DNA of 64,000 nt from Stemphylium vesicarium (taxonomy: Eukaryota; Ascomycota; Dothideomycetes; Pleosporales; Pleosporaceae): contig QXCR01000159.1 in assembly GCA_004380135.1 (NCBI GenBank), positions 1 to 64,000 of the forward strand. Reading direction: 5' to 3'. Positions 32,824-44,250 of the stretch are shown one piece after another; the first letter of the stretch is position 1; every line of letters begins with the position of its first letter. Made by a program: the position numbers and the translations under genes. Under the pieces are notes generated by a model. It ran no database searches, was not told where the DNA came from, and saw only the letters and a program-made list of their open reading frames with translations.

Positions 32824-34173
32824 GTTGGTTTCGGGCGTCTTTTCCGAGGTTTGGATGTTGGAATATGATCAAATAGTGTCTGAAGAACCTCTTAGAAGCG
32901 TGTCTGTATGTTTGAGACGATGAGATGGAAGTCTGGTGTAGCAAGCAGGGAGAGGAGAAAGCGGGTCTATATATTTGAGTAGACACCCTGTCTAGCTAGG
33001 ATACTTGTACTTGATTCATGGTTGACGCGTACAATCTGCGACCCACTATGGAAGAGAGTCCGACAGAATCCTTCTTCGGCACTATTTTGGGTTGAACGTG
33101 TTAGTATGCCAAGCAGTACTTGTGGGGGAGTTGCTCCGTGATACGGACGTAACGAGTGAGGGTCAGTGCGCAAGTGGGCGCACTAACATGGTAACGTTAC
33201 GGTCCGAGCATTATCGATCCTGGCAATGAGTGTTTGCCAGAATAGGAGTGACTTGTTGAGATACCTTCGGAGGTAGGTATCTTAGCATGTTGTCGTGGTG
33301 GGATATACCAACGTGTTTCGTCCGCGTTTTGACGATACTTCCGCGCCCAGAGGAACCGGTCGGTCCCGCGGACATGCACCTCAAGAAACACGAAATACAG
33401 ACTGACGTGGAAGTTATGATAGCACGGAAAGAAATCGCAGAGATAAAAAACCGAGGGAAATGGACCGCTGTTGGCTGGCATGACTCCGTCACGTGGCGAC
33501 AGTGCTCTTCCATGAAGATATGGGGTGGCAATTGTGGGCCTATCCTCGGGTCCGCAAATTCAACGTGCAGTAGCACGAACACACGATGAACGAGCATGTT
33601 GGTGTGGTGGTGGTGATTGTGGGGGAGCATTTCTTGCAGCACGAATGAAATGACTAAGAGCTAAAGACGGCCTCGGCTAGGTATGTAAACTTTTGGTGAC
33701 ATCAACGTGCACCGCGTCTCGCAAGCGCAAATGCGACAGCATACGCTCCAACTGCCGTGATGAAGCCACGAAACACATCAAGAGTATTACGCTCAATACG
33801 AAAAGGACTCTCGCAGCCCTCAAAGTCTCTCATACCCGCCAGACCATCGCCGCTTCGAATACCCACCTCGCGATGCCTATCTGTTAGTAGCACTAGGAAA
33901 ATGGGAGAATCGTGATGTATTGGTGTTACGAGAGTGAGAGTCTATATACATTAAATCACGCGCTAAGCCTCTATGGGACTAGCGCGAGAGTGAGGTAAGG
34001 TGAGGTGAATCGCGCCTCGGGCAGAATACCTGAGGGCCATGGCTGACACTATCGACCACGGTCCTAAAATACTACAACTCAATTCCTAACTCTTGTTTCA
34101 CTGTTACCCAATAGAAGTATCGCATTTTACCGCCCTTGCATCTTTATAGTGGGACCTTTACGGCTCCTCCCGG
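32824..34173. other. Intergenic, no gene recognised
   Basis: About 1.35 kb. The part next to 32824 is the promoter side of the oxidoreductase. Frames such as 33211-33642 (minus) and 33287-33589 (plus) overlap each other and show no motif. Confidence 0.35.
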
Positions 34174-34322
34174 CAGAGTTGTCAACAATCAATCAAGCTG
34201 CAATCAAGCTGCAAATATTTGCAAATATTTGCAGATCATTTACCTAGTCTAGTTTAACTCTTACTTATATAGGTTAGTGCGGAGTAGTGATCTGCAATCA
34301 TGATTGATTGTTGACAACTCTG
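34174..34322. mobile_element. 149-bp hAT-type MITE
   Basis: Terminal inverted repeats CAGAGTTGTCAACAATCAAT / ATTGATTGTTGACAACTCTG, with a perfect 8-bp target duplication CCTCCCGG (34166-34173 and 34323-34330). The CAGA(G/C)TTG ends and 8-bp duplication fit the hAT superfamily. The interior contains tandem CAATCAAGCTG and GCAAATATTT units and no ORF. Confidence 0.92.
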
Positions 34323-34346
34323 CCTCCCGGCTCCTCTATCTTATAA

Positions 34347-35055
34347 ACCCGCTACGCCACACCTCTATCTTGCGATACTATTCTTCTATGTCCGACAACT
34401 ACCACTGTAGCGAAATCTGCAAGGGTAGCCCCAGCGATTACAACCAAGCCACCTACCGCTGACCCCGCGGCTGCTACTAAACTACCTAAAGCTACCCCAA
34501 ATCCCCTCTCCTAGGCTGGTAAATGGGTCTCCACATCGGGAACTCATTTTCCGTGATATCTCCACCACTTCTTATGCAATCTGGACAATGAATAGCTTAT
34601 ATTATAGCTAAAATCTAGATCTATATCTTATAAATAGGAAGTCTTTCTCTAAATCTAATAGGTGGAAAGTTATTAGCTAACCTACGTTGCTAAGAGTTAG
34701 GTCTCCTCATTTTGCTCTAATCTAAGATATCTAGCTAGCTATCCTAGCTAGGTAAAAATATTCTATGTATAAGATATAGATCTAGATTCTAGCTATGATA
34801 TAAGCTATTCATTTTCCAGATTGCATAAGAAGTGGTGGAGATATCACGGAAAATGAGTTCCCGATGTGGAGACCCATTTACCAGCCTACCCTCTCCCTCC
34901 GCCCTAAGGCTTCCGTCTCCTCGCTGACCTCTTCGTCAAGCGCCAGCGCGAGTGCAGCACCCAAGATGAAGGCCACGTCGAGTGGGAAGAAAGCAAGAGA
35001 AGCCAACGACAAGAAGAAGAGTACAAAGGATGGGGGCAAGAAGCCTAGAAAGTAG
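34347..35055 (+). pseudogene. Lys/Ser/Ala-rich open frame split by MITE copy 2
   Basis: An open frame from after a TAA at 34344 reads PTTTVAKSARVAPAITTKPP and continues to NPLS at the left target site. On the other side of the MITE, after one copy of the 8-bp duplication, the same frame continues (LSLRPKASVSSLTSSSSASA) to a Lys-rich end KKSTKDGGKKPRK and a stop. Removing the MITE plus one duplication rejoins the frame. No upstream ATG is seen in this frame, so the 5' part would need an intron. The ORF could also be chance low-complexity sequence. Confidence 0.4.
34512..34888. mobile_element. 377-bp inverted-repeat MITE, copy 2
   Basis: Same length and ends as 17319-17695 with only scattered substitutions, flanked by CCCTCTCC at 34504-34511 and 34889-34896. 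The exact 8-bp duplication at both copies fixes the element ends at TAGGCTGG...CCAGCCTA. Confidence 0.92.
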
Positions 35056-35374
35056 TGACTAGAGGGGATGACAAGGGTAGGATTGGGGGATATAACAGGG
35101 TGGTATAGACGTTGTGATACGGGGGGCAAGGGAGAAAGACTGAGATTAACTGAATCACACTGGATTGGAATTGCGTTGTCTTGACTATGGATGGAGTTGA
35201 GGATGATCTCGGGTGTGTTTTGCAGCTTTGTGTATATACTATGTTTCAACGGTTGAATTGATCAATATCTATGATTCGAGCCAAGGTACTCTATGCGTCG
35301 CGCCTTTCTCTAGCGCCCTAGGATAAACTCTATAAAGAGATACTCTTCGACACAATAACGATGTAGTTGGGAAT

Positions 35375-36261
35375 CTAGCTCTGACCACCACTAACGTCCT
35401 GAATCGCTTCCATCGCCTTTTGTAATAGTCCCTTCGTCTCTTCATCCAGCACATCCCTCTGTACCTCCTCCAATCGGTCGACCCATAGCTTCCATCTCGC
35501 TTCGTTATAGCCATTCCAGTCTTCGCCAACAACGTCGCTACCCTGCTGAGCTGCACGACCGTCGTATGACTCCCCTTCCTTACAATAGGCGTACAGAACT
35601 TTACCCGCATATATGAACCATGCCGCAGCTGCTCTGCAACCTTTGTCTCCATTTTTCCTGTAAATCTGACCAGGCGCTGAGTCCTCGAATACCGAACGCA
35701 GCGTCCAGATGGCGTAGACCGAAAGATTGACCAAACCAGCGGCCGTAAGGCGAGCGGCAAATGCGTTCAGATTGAATGGTTCTGCGTGTCGCTCTAACGA
35801 GAAGTTAGCGAACCGACTTTTGCTCTATTCGTTGATTGCGCACAACACCAGCAATAGGGCTACATACCATCGTCCCAGCTCTCTCGAATAACGGGTCCTA
35901 GTAACGGGAGTTCCTTCCAAGTAGTCTGATTACCCCAGATTTCAAACATGGCCGGCTCTCTCAGGTCAGCGACGGCCGCAAGGACCTCGATTACCCTATC
36001 AAGCTCATGGGCTGGCGTTTGAGATACGTATTGGACCACTTGGTTCCAGATATCCCACAAAGCACCCTCGCCGGCTTCCGAATCGCCAGCAGCAAATGCC
36101 GAAGTAGCGGGGGCTACAAGGTGATTCGCAGCGGAAGAGGCTGGCATAGAGGGATCCATGACTTGTAAGATGGTTGGAGAAGGAGGCGGTAGACTTGGAA
36201 TAACCGCTCTAGAGCCATTTCCTCCACGACCGCCCCTCCCACGACCACGTTGTCCTCGCAT
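35375..36261 (-). CDS. DUF3632-like fungal protein
   Basis: Two exons (35868-36261, 35375-35793) give 270 residues with a clean GTATGT...TAG intron. The start MRGQRGRGRGGRGGNG is an RGG-like Arg/Gly stretch, unusual for the family and possibly nucleic-acid binding. The remainder has the Trp-rich helical pattern of fungal DUF3632 proteins: ALWDIWNQVVQYV, WGNQTTWKELPLLGPVIRES, NLNAFAARLTAAGLVNLSVY, AIWTLRSVFE, CRAAAAWFIYAGKVLY. No function is known for the family. No neighbouring gene suggests a role. Confidence 0.62.
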
Positions 36262-37272
36262 TCGAAGGTCCAGCTTTTAAGCGGCGCGCTGGATGGTCAA
36301 AGATGATTCACTCTGGAGGTGATGTTAATCCAAATATCCAAATATCTGTTCGCGGGAAGACTGGGACTTTGCCTGAGAAGCTTAGTGTTTGATGGGAATT
36401 GGTGGCCACGTTCTACTCACTGCTCTCGCGTATCAGTGGAACAAGCAAGGTTTATATCCGAGACGGTGATGCGGGAGGTGACGCATCCAGATCAGGACCT
36501 TGGTTCTTTATTTGGGTGTGCGGGGCTCAAATCCTAGCTAGCGTCAAATTAGCGCCTTCGCGACAAGGACACCGGGTTTGTGTAAGATGAGACACGTGCC
36601 ATCTTCTGTTTAATAAACGGGCCACCAAGTTTGGAAATTGACCGGCGAAAAGACCCGCCTGAACTCCCAAGCCTCTAAATTCGAAAACTGCGTAGCCAAG
36701 CACCGTATGTCAGCCCTAGAAGACGATCACGCCAGACGACGAAGACGACGACGACGACGACAAGGATTACATTCATAACTCGCTACTACCTCTGGGGCAT
36801 CACAAGTCCTTTGCCTTATGCATCTTCAGAATTTCTTAGCCATGGTCGCTTGGCGGTGGAGGTATGTCAAATTGCCAGAACATACTCCACAGCACATTGA
36901 CGTCGCAAAAAAAGGGGGACTATTGTAACGCGGCATCTCCATCTCACAACATCGCTAGAGATTTAGACCTTGAACGGGCTCAATCACTCGCCAACAGTAT
37001 AGTTGAATTAAATCTACATTCCCCTCTAAACTGGCCTTGACTATACGAATTCACGTATGGATCTTGCCAAACACTATCAACCAGCCGCCCCAACGCAAGC
37101 ACAGCGTCGTAAGAAGTCAAGTGCAGAGTTTAAAGCTGTTACGCTTGGAACCCGCAGGGAGGCCGTTATGCGTCATGGCGCCAACGAGTTCGCAGTCACC
37201 AGTCACAGCGTCGTAAGCAGCGACGCAACGGTCTGCACCTGGAGGGCCTGGGAGAATGTATTGTTAGCAAAG
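36262..37272. other. Intergenic, no gene recognised
   Basis: About 1 kb including a (GAC)n-like run around 36737-36765. Plus-strand frames at 37057-37807 are antisense to the small secreted protein and show no motif. Confidence 0.35.
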
Positions 37273-37707
37273 TTAACACCAAGGCTGCAGAGTCCCCGCA
37301 ACTGCAGGTACCCATATGTATGCGAATCAGGGTCATGCAATACGGGGACGACTTTCACTCACCCCCGTTATAGGCCGAGTTACCGCCCACGAGCGGATAC
37401 TCGTACAGGCTTCCTATGTATGTGCCGAAATTGAGGCGTTCAAAGTTGCTGAATGGGTGGGGGTATCCTCCTGGACCCTGGTAGGGGTCGTAGAAGCAGA
37501 GAGTCGAGCGGCAGGCCTCCAGCTGAGCGTCGGTGCGCTGCGTCGTGTGGCACGTCACGTCACGTTTCTCGAGCACGCCGGATGGAGTGGGGCTTGCAAA
37601 CGCCGACGCTGCGAAGAGCGCGACAGTAACGAGAGCCTATGGAAGACTGTTAGTATTGAGCTCAAGCGAAGCAGTTTGTTCTGCGGTGTTCATACCTTGT
37701 TGAACAT
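37273..37707 (-). CDS. Small secreted cysteine-containing protein (effector-like)
   Basis: Three exons (37696-37707, 37363-37636, 37273-37301) sum to 315 nt, or 104 residues. Exon 1 codes only MFNK, and the last exon adds the C-terminal ...LQPWC. Residues 1-18 (MFNKALVTVALFAASAFA) form a signal peptide. LEKR at 26-29 is a Kex2-type processing site directly before the mature start DVTCHTTQ. The mature chain has four Cys (33, 46, 51, 104), an even number that would allow two disulfides, plus Tyr/Gly/Pro-rich segments (DPYQGPGGYPHP). Ending the frame at the TGA just after 37363 would lose the fourth Cys; the GTGAGT...CTGCAG intron recovers it. Short length, secretion, Cys pairing and transposon-rich surroundings are typical of candidate effectors. 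No homologue was recognised. Confidence 0.72.
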
Positions 37708-38889
37708 TGTTGGGAGATGTTGGGAGGTGGTCTCGAGTGCTGAAAGCTTTTGGAAATTGAGAAAGAATGGTGATGATAGTGAGAGACAGATAATGAGCGA
37801 CAGTTGAAGATATTCTATTCGTCCATCGACACCCTGTTCCTTATATAGAGGAAGAGCTCTAGATCCACCTCCATGTTATAAGCCTGTTCTACATCAGCCT
37901 TGCCAAGAACGTCGATCCAAACATCCCAGCTATCCCAGATTATACAAGACCCAAGTCTGCTACGTCTTGGATTTGAGCGTCTTGGCGTAAGACCCGACGT
38001 TCCCGACTCTCAGAACGCTGCACAACATTGCCGAAAAGATGTACCACTTGGTGACTTTCCTTTCTCTCGGGGCGAGAATACATGGCCAAGGGGGGCTTGG
38101 CGCAAGCCGTGCCGGTCCGAAAGTCAAATATAAGCCCCGAGTACCTGACAAAATTGCCTGAAACATCGAACGACAGAATTAGCTGTACCGGAATAAACCG
38201 AATATGCGCATATAATTCTGTTGCTTGCCAAGCCCTGGAGAACTCCCGAGGTGCTAGTTGACAAGCACTGGCAGCTGTCGCTACGGTATCCAAGTCACTC
38301 CCAGAAGAGGGATGAAGGAAGCATAAGTACTAGGAGAGTCTGTAAGCAGTAAGGAGCAGGAGACAAAGTGTGATGTAAGGTGTATTGTAAAGTGTAGTGT
38401 TCTATGTTCTGATGACCGAGAGGTTTGTGACGTAGGTTTATATACATAAACTGGTAGGCTAATTAGCTAGTAGATAATCCACGTGGCCATGCAAGGTGCC
38501 CTAGGCTTATAGAGTCACTACATCGAACCACTTGTAGTGACCAAGTAGAGAATGTATCATTTCCTTTCAACAGATGGGGAGTAAAAACAATGATAGAACC
38601 TATGATGAAAAGAATACCAAGACACCCACCCGATCTCAACTCTAGTACCGACGAGGATACTAACGGCTTTTCCCAGCCTAGGAATTTCGTCCTTAATACA
38701 CACACACACACACACACACACACATTAAAACGTCCGACTTCATCGCTGTCGTCAAACTAATAGTGGGTCCGTCCTGGCGGCTTGTCTAGTAAGCCCAACG
38801 TCAGACGAATACAATGACGCTATTGCAGTCGGCAGCGGAGTCAGGAGTAGGTCCTACATCGGTGATTCTCATTTGTACCTTCGTTCCAC
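37708..38889. other. Intergenic
   Basis: Promoter side of the small secreted protein gene, with a TATATA-like box near 37840. The remainder to 38889 has no recognised gene apart from the CA microsatellite annotated separately. Confidence 0.4.
38698..38724. repeat. (CA)n microsatellite
   Basis: An uninterrupted CA dinucleotide run of about 27 bp. Antisense it reads as a Cys-Val peptide in a spurious frame. Confidence 0.95.
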
Positions 38890-39345
38890 CCGTAGATGAG
38901 TGATCGGCCACGTGACATCGATTCACGCCTTCGATACAACGCTCTTGAGATGCACATAGAAGAAGGATGCAACTGGTGGCGAGTACCAGCTCGGATTAAC
39001 CGGATCATAAGAATGCTTCCACTTAGGAAGTAGCCGGCCCTGACTGACGAGGAACTCTCGAGCTGTCTGGTGAATCAAATAGACCTTTTGATCTATGATC
39101 TTGACAAAGAGACCGCATAGGTCACTCACGCTTGTTTCGAGATTAGATTTATTGGGTAAGGTTTTCTTCAGTGTCGCTCCAGGAGGTGTGATCTACCTCG
39201 GTAGCGAGGGCGATGTTCAGCTCTCGTACTGTCAGCGGCCTGGCAGCGGCCAAAACGATCGAAAGAAGCTTGCGTGCTTGGGGTAGATTACCATGATCTA
39301 TCTTGGGGAGAATGGATTCGTATGCTGCGTCAACTGTGTGTGGGA
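38890..39345 (-). pseudogene. NLR (NACHT-type) gene relic, post-NACHT region
   Basis: On the minus strand: VDAAYESILPKIDHGNLPQA, KLLSIVLAAARPLTVRELNI, then a frame change, SVSDLCGLFVKIIDQKVYLI, HQTAREFLVSQGRLLPKW, a further frame change, and ATSCILLLC. The pattern (…ILP…ARKLL…RPLTVREL…DLCGLFV…IHQTAREFL) is the winged-helix region that follows NACHT domains in fungal NLRs. There is no NACHT P-loop upstream and no repeat domain downstream, so only the middle segment survives. At least two frame breaks are present. Confidence 0.72.
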
Positions 39346-39679
39346 TTGATGTTGGCGACGTAAGTGTTCATGACGTACAAAGTGTGTGCCTTAGGGAGGT
39401 GTGTTCTAGGCTTGGGAAGGCAGTAAGCTACCGTGCCCGTGCGTCAGACATGCTAGCGCGGGAAGGAGCCCTGGGGGATTTCAATCGGATGGAACTTCAC
39501 GACAACATTTCAGCGTCAACGAATTGCGCTATCCAGATCACCTTCATTCCACATGTAGTCTTACAAGCGAACAAAAAAACATGGTATCATTTTTCAAGTG
39601 CCACCCAACGGCGGAATCTGACGGGGACGCGAAAAAGACTATGCGAAACGCCAGCGTATGCAGGTCAAACCAGGTATCT

Positions 39680-41137
39680 TCAATGGCCGTGGGAATGCGC
39701 GTGGCCTATTTGCGTGACGAGCGGGAGTAGCATACCCAGCATCACGATACTGATTTCGCTCTTGGACATGCCCGTGTTTCCGGGGTAGGCGTCCATGTAG
39801 CCGTTGACGGTGGGGTCTTCATGATGCTGCGAGGCTGTAGCTTCGGCCATGGAGTGCATGGCGACGTATCTATCACGTTTTAGCAAAAGCGGAGTAAAAG
39901 TAAGGTTGCAGACTTACAGGAAAGTTCCACCGGAAAAGCACAAGACCCAGCCAGTTGCCCATGTCAGGCCCTGGTCGCCTCCCAAGTGATTGCGGCCGAA
40001 CATGTGTACAATAGTCCAGGTAGCCAGCGCGCCGGCTGGGGCTGCGAGGCTGAAAAAGGCTAGATGGGCTCGTGCTTTGCGCTTGGATAGGCCTTGCTTG
40101 AGGAGGACGGACGTCAGACCAAAGGCAGCAGGCGCTTTGTGGAGCATGATAGCGAAGAAGATGACCAGAGACAATGATGTGGACTCTGCGGTAGATGAAG
40201 CTCCCAATGCGATTCCATCGGCACAGGCGTGGACCACGAGACCAATCGTGGCTGCTGGCGTCTTCTTGGTTGGCGGTGGGGGCAGACCGGGTGTTGCTAA
40301 TGGAGTCACAGCAGCACTCTGCATGCCCATTCCATTCAAACTCAACGAGGAAGAGTTGTGCGGACCTCGGGCCAGGTTGGAGAGGGAAATATGCATGGGC
40401 TGGTATTTTGGCTTTGCAGAGGCCAGGGCTTCTGGGAGATGCTCAACCAGGAACATGAGGATATAGCCCAGAATCAGCGCAACTCCAATGTAGGCATGCG
40501 GGCTGGGACCATCGTCGTGCCCGGCCTCGGCATGGCCATGCTTCTCCTCGTCGTCTTCGGGAGCGTGCACGCGTGTATGTCCCTCCTTGTGACCTTCAGT
40601 TGAATCATCGTCTCCTCCCTTTTGTGGGTGTGGGTCCTCTGTTGGCGTCTCCTTCTCTTTGTTCTGCTTCATCTTGTTCAGCTGCGCTTCAATTGCCGTC
40701 TTGTCGCTGCTCATATCAACGCCACCGGGCGCCTTGACGGCTCCGGTACCGAGTGTCTCCGTCTCGACCTCATCTGCTCTCTTCCACGTCGGGAACTTGG
40801 GCGGGAGCGGTATTCGTTGCATGCCGGTCAAGGATGGAATGGCGGGCTTAGTAATACTTCGGGCGCTGAGCGAATGCGCTTTGGCTCCTGCGCTGTACAT
40901 GGTCTCGATGCCCTCGGGAATGATGACGATTAACGACGTCCCCACCAGCACGCCGGTGCCAAGCAGGGTGATGGTGCGCAGTTGACGCGTGGAGAGGTTG
41001 AAAGAGAGGGGGAGGATGCCGGCAAGGAATGAGCTGGGCCTGTTAGCATATCAATGCAGTGAGGGCGTCGCTGAATACACGCACGCAATGCTCATGACCG
41101 TGCTCAGGGCGAGCAGCATAAACAGGCCGTCCCACAT
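39680..41137 (-). CDS. ATX2: ZIP-family metal transporter, Atx2/ZIP9-like
   Basis: Three exons (41085-41137, 39918-41033, 39680-39869) give 452 residues in frame. The start MWDGLFMLLALSTVMSIASF leads into LAGILPLSF and LLGTGVLVGTSLIVIIPEGI, the first ZIP membrane spans. A long acidic/His-rich cytosolic loop follows (HKEGHTRVH, EEKHGHAEAGHDD). Then come IGVALILGYILMFLVEHLPE, the metal-site span GLVVHACADGIALGAS and AIMLHKAPAAFGLTSVLL, and later spans to a His-rich end (IGHAHSHGH). HxxxD and HKAP motifs are the expected metal ligands. Yeast Atx2 is a Golgi manganese transporter and ZIP9 a Golgi zinc transporter; the metal here cannot be told. It shares a 388-bp divergent promoter region with HAT1. 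Confidence 0.85.
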
Positions 41138-41525
41138 GTTGACGTGGTGAGTACTGTGGTATCCCTATACAGGGTGGGTGCAAAAGGAAAGATGCGCCTG
41201 CTATGCAACAAAAAAAGTGTAAAAGAGTGTGGCTTCAGTCGCCGCTATCCATTCCTCTCGCAATCGGCCGTGAACGTGTAGATGGGCGGAGGTTGGCGGT
41301 GTGTCGGGGTGTTGTGGATCTAGCCGCAACTTTGTCGAGTCTTGATATGTCCAGATGGCGTTCTGCGAGGTGCAGGGGCGAGACGCCGTAGGGCTGAACT
41401 AAACGCGTCTCCCGGCGCGCTAGAGCTCCTTCACTTTCGCGCACCGCGACGTAATTGCTACAACTTCATAGCGCCGTCGCAGACACATTGAGGGACTGTC
41501 CACGAATTTTAACATTATTGCAAAC
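41138..41525. promoter_or_regulatory. Divergent promoter region, ZIP transporter / HAT1
   Basis: The 388 bp separate two outward-facing start codons, so both promoters must lie here. No specific box is assigned. Confidence 0.5.
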
Positions 41526-43118
41526 ATGAACCTCGATCTCGACGACTGTAAGTAGTGCGGGCGCCCATACGCGATAGCCTGGCTAACGACTGTAGGGGTC
41601 ACAAACTCCAACGAGTGCTTCCACATCAACCTCTACCGCACAACAAACGAAGACGGCCCTGAGCGCATCCTCGACGAGTCCTTCAACCCAAGCTACACAT
41701 ATACCATCATCGAGGAAAATGAGACTATTGCTGGATACAAGAACCCCAGCATCGAGCTGGACTTTCGCGCAAACGACCTGGAGCCAAAGCTGAAGATTTC
41801 CTTTGACCAGGAACTCGACCTCAAGAAAATTTCCCAAGACCTGAACCAGATCGACTTGTCGCCAGAGATCTTCCGCGAGTACCTTCCCGAGTCTATCAAC
41901 GACACCATCACTGCGACCTCTGCGGACTGGAAGCCGCCTGGCGAGCTGGCACATAGCTTCACCCTGTATGGGAAGCAGTACGAGATATGGAGGGCATCCA
42001 TGACAGACCCCGCAGCTAGGCGCATCTGGAACAATATGAAAATTTTGACCCTGCTGTTTATCGAGGGCGCGACAACAGAGGGCTTGGACGATGAAGAGAC
42101 GCTTGATCGCTGGACACTATACCTCCTGTACGACGTGACTCCTATCGCCGACAAAGCCCTGTCACCCTACACCCTCGCCGGTTTCTCCACGACATACCGC
42201 TCCTGGATCTTCCCCACCTTTGAGATTGCGCGGGCGACCAAGCAGCTACCCTCGCCTGCCGACAGCAGCAACGGCGATTCTGGAAAGTATACCCCATCAC
42301 GTCTAAACCAGGATCCCAAGACTTTCCTCTTCACCGACAAGCTTGATCTCCTTCAAACACCGTCGAGAGAACGCATCTCGCAGTTCCTCGTCATTCCTCC
42401 GTACCAGGGCCAGTCTCTTGGAAGTCGGCTGTACGACTTGATATTCAGCGAGCTGGTAGCCAAACCCTTCATCTATGAGCTCCCCGTGGAAGATCCAAGC
42501 GAAGCATTCGACGCCATGCGGGATTACAGCGACATTACCTACCTCCGCACCTTGCCCGCTTTCCAGGAACTATCCATCGCCTCCAATCTCCCTCCAGAAT
42601 CGATGAGAAAGGATGCACCCATCCCGCGAGACCAGATTCTTGGAAACGGAAAGGATCTTGAGGCGCTCCGGGAGGAGACTAAGATTGTGAGTCGACAGTT
42701 CTACCGAATGGTGGAGCTTCATCTGCTATCGACCATTCCTCCAAACCACCGCAGTCGGGCACGAATCACACGCAAAGCAAAGGCCAGCAACGAGAACGAT
42801 CGGCGATACTACTTTTGGCGTTTGGCACTCAAGCACCGTATCTACAGTCAAAACGCTGATGCATTAGATCAGATGGAGGACAGCGCCGAGAGGGTTGAGA
42901 AGCTGGAGTCTGCCGTCGACAGTCAGCAGGAGGAGTTCGAGGAGCGCTTAGAAGGGCTGGAGAAACGTCAGATTCTGGCAGCCGACGAGACAAGTGCCGC
43001 TCCAGCTGGAGCGAGAAGCAAGAGAAAGCGGGCAGTAGTGGTCGAAGACGACGAGGATGACGAGTGGGAAGACATGGAGGAGGCCTCTGTCGCCAGTTCC
43101 AAGAGGATGCGGTCGTAA
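41526..43118 (+). CDS. HAT1: Histone acetyltransferase type B catalytic subunit
   Basis: Two exons (41526-41547, 41596-43118) give 514 residues. Exon 1 encodes MNLDLDD and the intron splits the Trp codon of the conserved start DDWVTNSNECFHINLYR. The N-terminal domain (FNPSYTYTIIEENETIAGYK, LDFRANDLEPKL) is followed by the GNAT domain. Its acetyl-CoA-binding loop is FLVIPPYQGQSLGSRLYD, with PAFQELS and FYRMVELHLL further on. The C-terminus is coiled-coil-like (EKLESAVDSQQEEFEERLEG) with a basic patch (GARSKRKRAVV) and an acidic tail. Hat1 acetylates newly made histone H4 at K5/K12 with Hat2/RbAp46. The yeast protein is 374 aa, so this one has a longer C-terminus. Confidence 0.93.
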
Positions 43119-43412
43119 AACGGAATTTGATGTGGTGTTGGTGTTGAGGTGTTTGATTAGACATTCGTGTCTGGTTTTGGTCAAGCTTACCGTAGCGATA
43201 GCTTATGCGGTATACCCATTGATGATTCTTTTACCCAGTGTAGTCTAAAACCTAAATCTGAGCCCGGCGATTACAAGCTAATCTCCGCGCGGGGCAGCCC
43301 TACCCCACGCCCAAATTTCCTAACTCACAAACATTTACTCTGCCAACGTCACAACCCGTAACAATCTATAAGCACCATAGCCAGCAGTTTACCCCCAGAT
43401 TTCTTTCTCGCA

Positions 43413-44115
43413 ATGACAGACCGCCAGTACAACCTCACCGTCCTCATCTCAGGCAACGGCTCCAACCTGCAAGCCCTCATCGACGCCTGCGCATCCGGCG
43501 CGCTACCAAACACGCGCATAACACACGTCATATCGAAGTAGGAAACATTGCTCTCCTCAATATCATATCATACTGACCAGTCGTTCCAGCCGCAAAGCAG
43601 CCTACGGTCTCGAACGTGCAACCAAAGCCTCGATACAAACAACCTACCACAACCTCGTCCCGTACAAGAAATCGCACCCCTCATCTCTCGAAACAGCCCG
43701 CTCGCAATACGACGCCGACCTCGCGAAAATCATCCTCAACTCCAGCCCGCGGTCAGACTTGATCGTCTGCGCGGGCTGGATGCACATTGTCACGCCCTCC
43801 TTCCTGACCCCGATCTCCAGCGCAGGGATTAAAATAATAAACCTGCATCCCGCACTGCCCGGAGAGTTTGCAGGCGCGGGCGCGATTGAGCGCGCATGGA
43901 AAGCGGGGAAGGAGGAGGGGTTGAAGAGGACAGGGGTTATGATTCATGAGGTTATTGCTGAGGTGGACGCGGGCGAGGCGGTGTTAACGCGCGAGGTTGA
44001 ATTGAAGGCTGGGGAGACGCTGGAGGAGCTTGAGGAGAGAATTCATGCGATTGAGCATGGGGCTATTGTTGAGGGGACGAGGGTGACACTGGAGAGGATT
44101 GCGGGGAAGAAGTGA
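43413..44115 (+). CDS. ADE8: Phosphoribosylglycinamide formyltransferase
   Basis: Two exons (43413-43537, 43590-44115) give 216 residues, against 214 in yeast. The enzyme performs the third step of purine synthesis (GAR to FGAR with 10-formyl-THF). The start YNLTVLISGNGSNLQALIDA holds the phosphate-binding GNGSN loop. IKIINLHPALPGEFAGAGAI contains the catalytic Asn-x-His, and HEVIAEVDAGEAVL contains the catalytic Asp. The donor is GTAGGA, slightly off consensus; the split Asn codon keeps the frame into RKAAYGLERA. The gene lies 295 bp downstream of HAT1 in the same direction and 135 bp from the convergent stop of the LamB/YcsF gene. Confidence 0.95.
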
Positions 44116-44250
44116 GAGAGAGAACGTATGATACCCAGAGTATATTCTCATATCGCAAATACAAACCAAAAAGCACTAAATTTGCGCAACCTCAAGACTA
44201 TAAAACTCCACACGTTCTGGACCATACCCGCACAAGACACCACACCCCCT

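Noticed and set aside
37057..37807. Plus-strand frames of 125 and 163 codons
   Set aside because: Antisense to the small secreted protein, wh ose exon structure and signal peptide are much better supported.
38463..38723. Minus-strand frame starting with a Cys-Val repeat
   Set aside because: Produced by translating the CA microsatellite.
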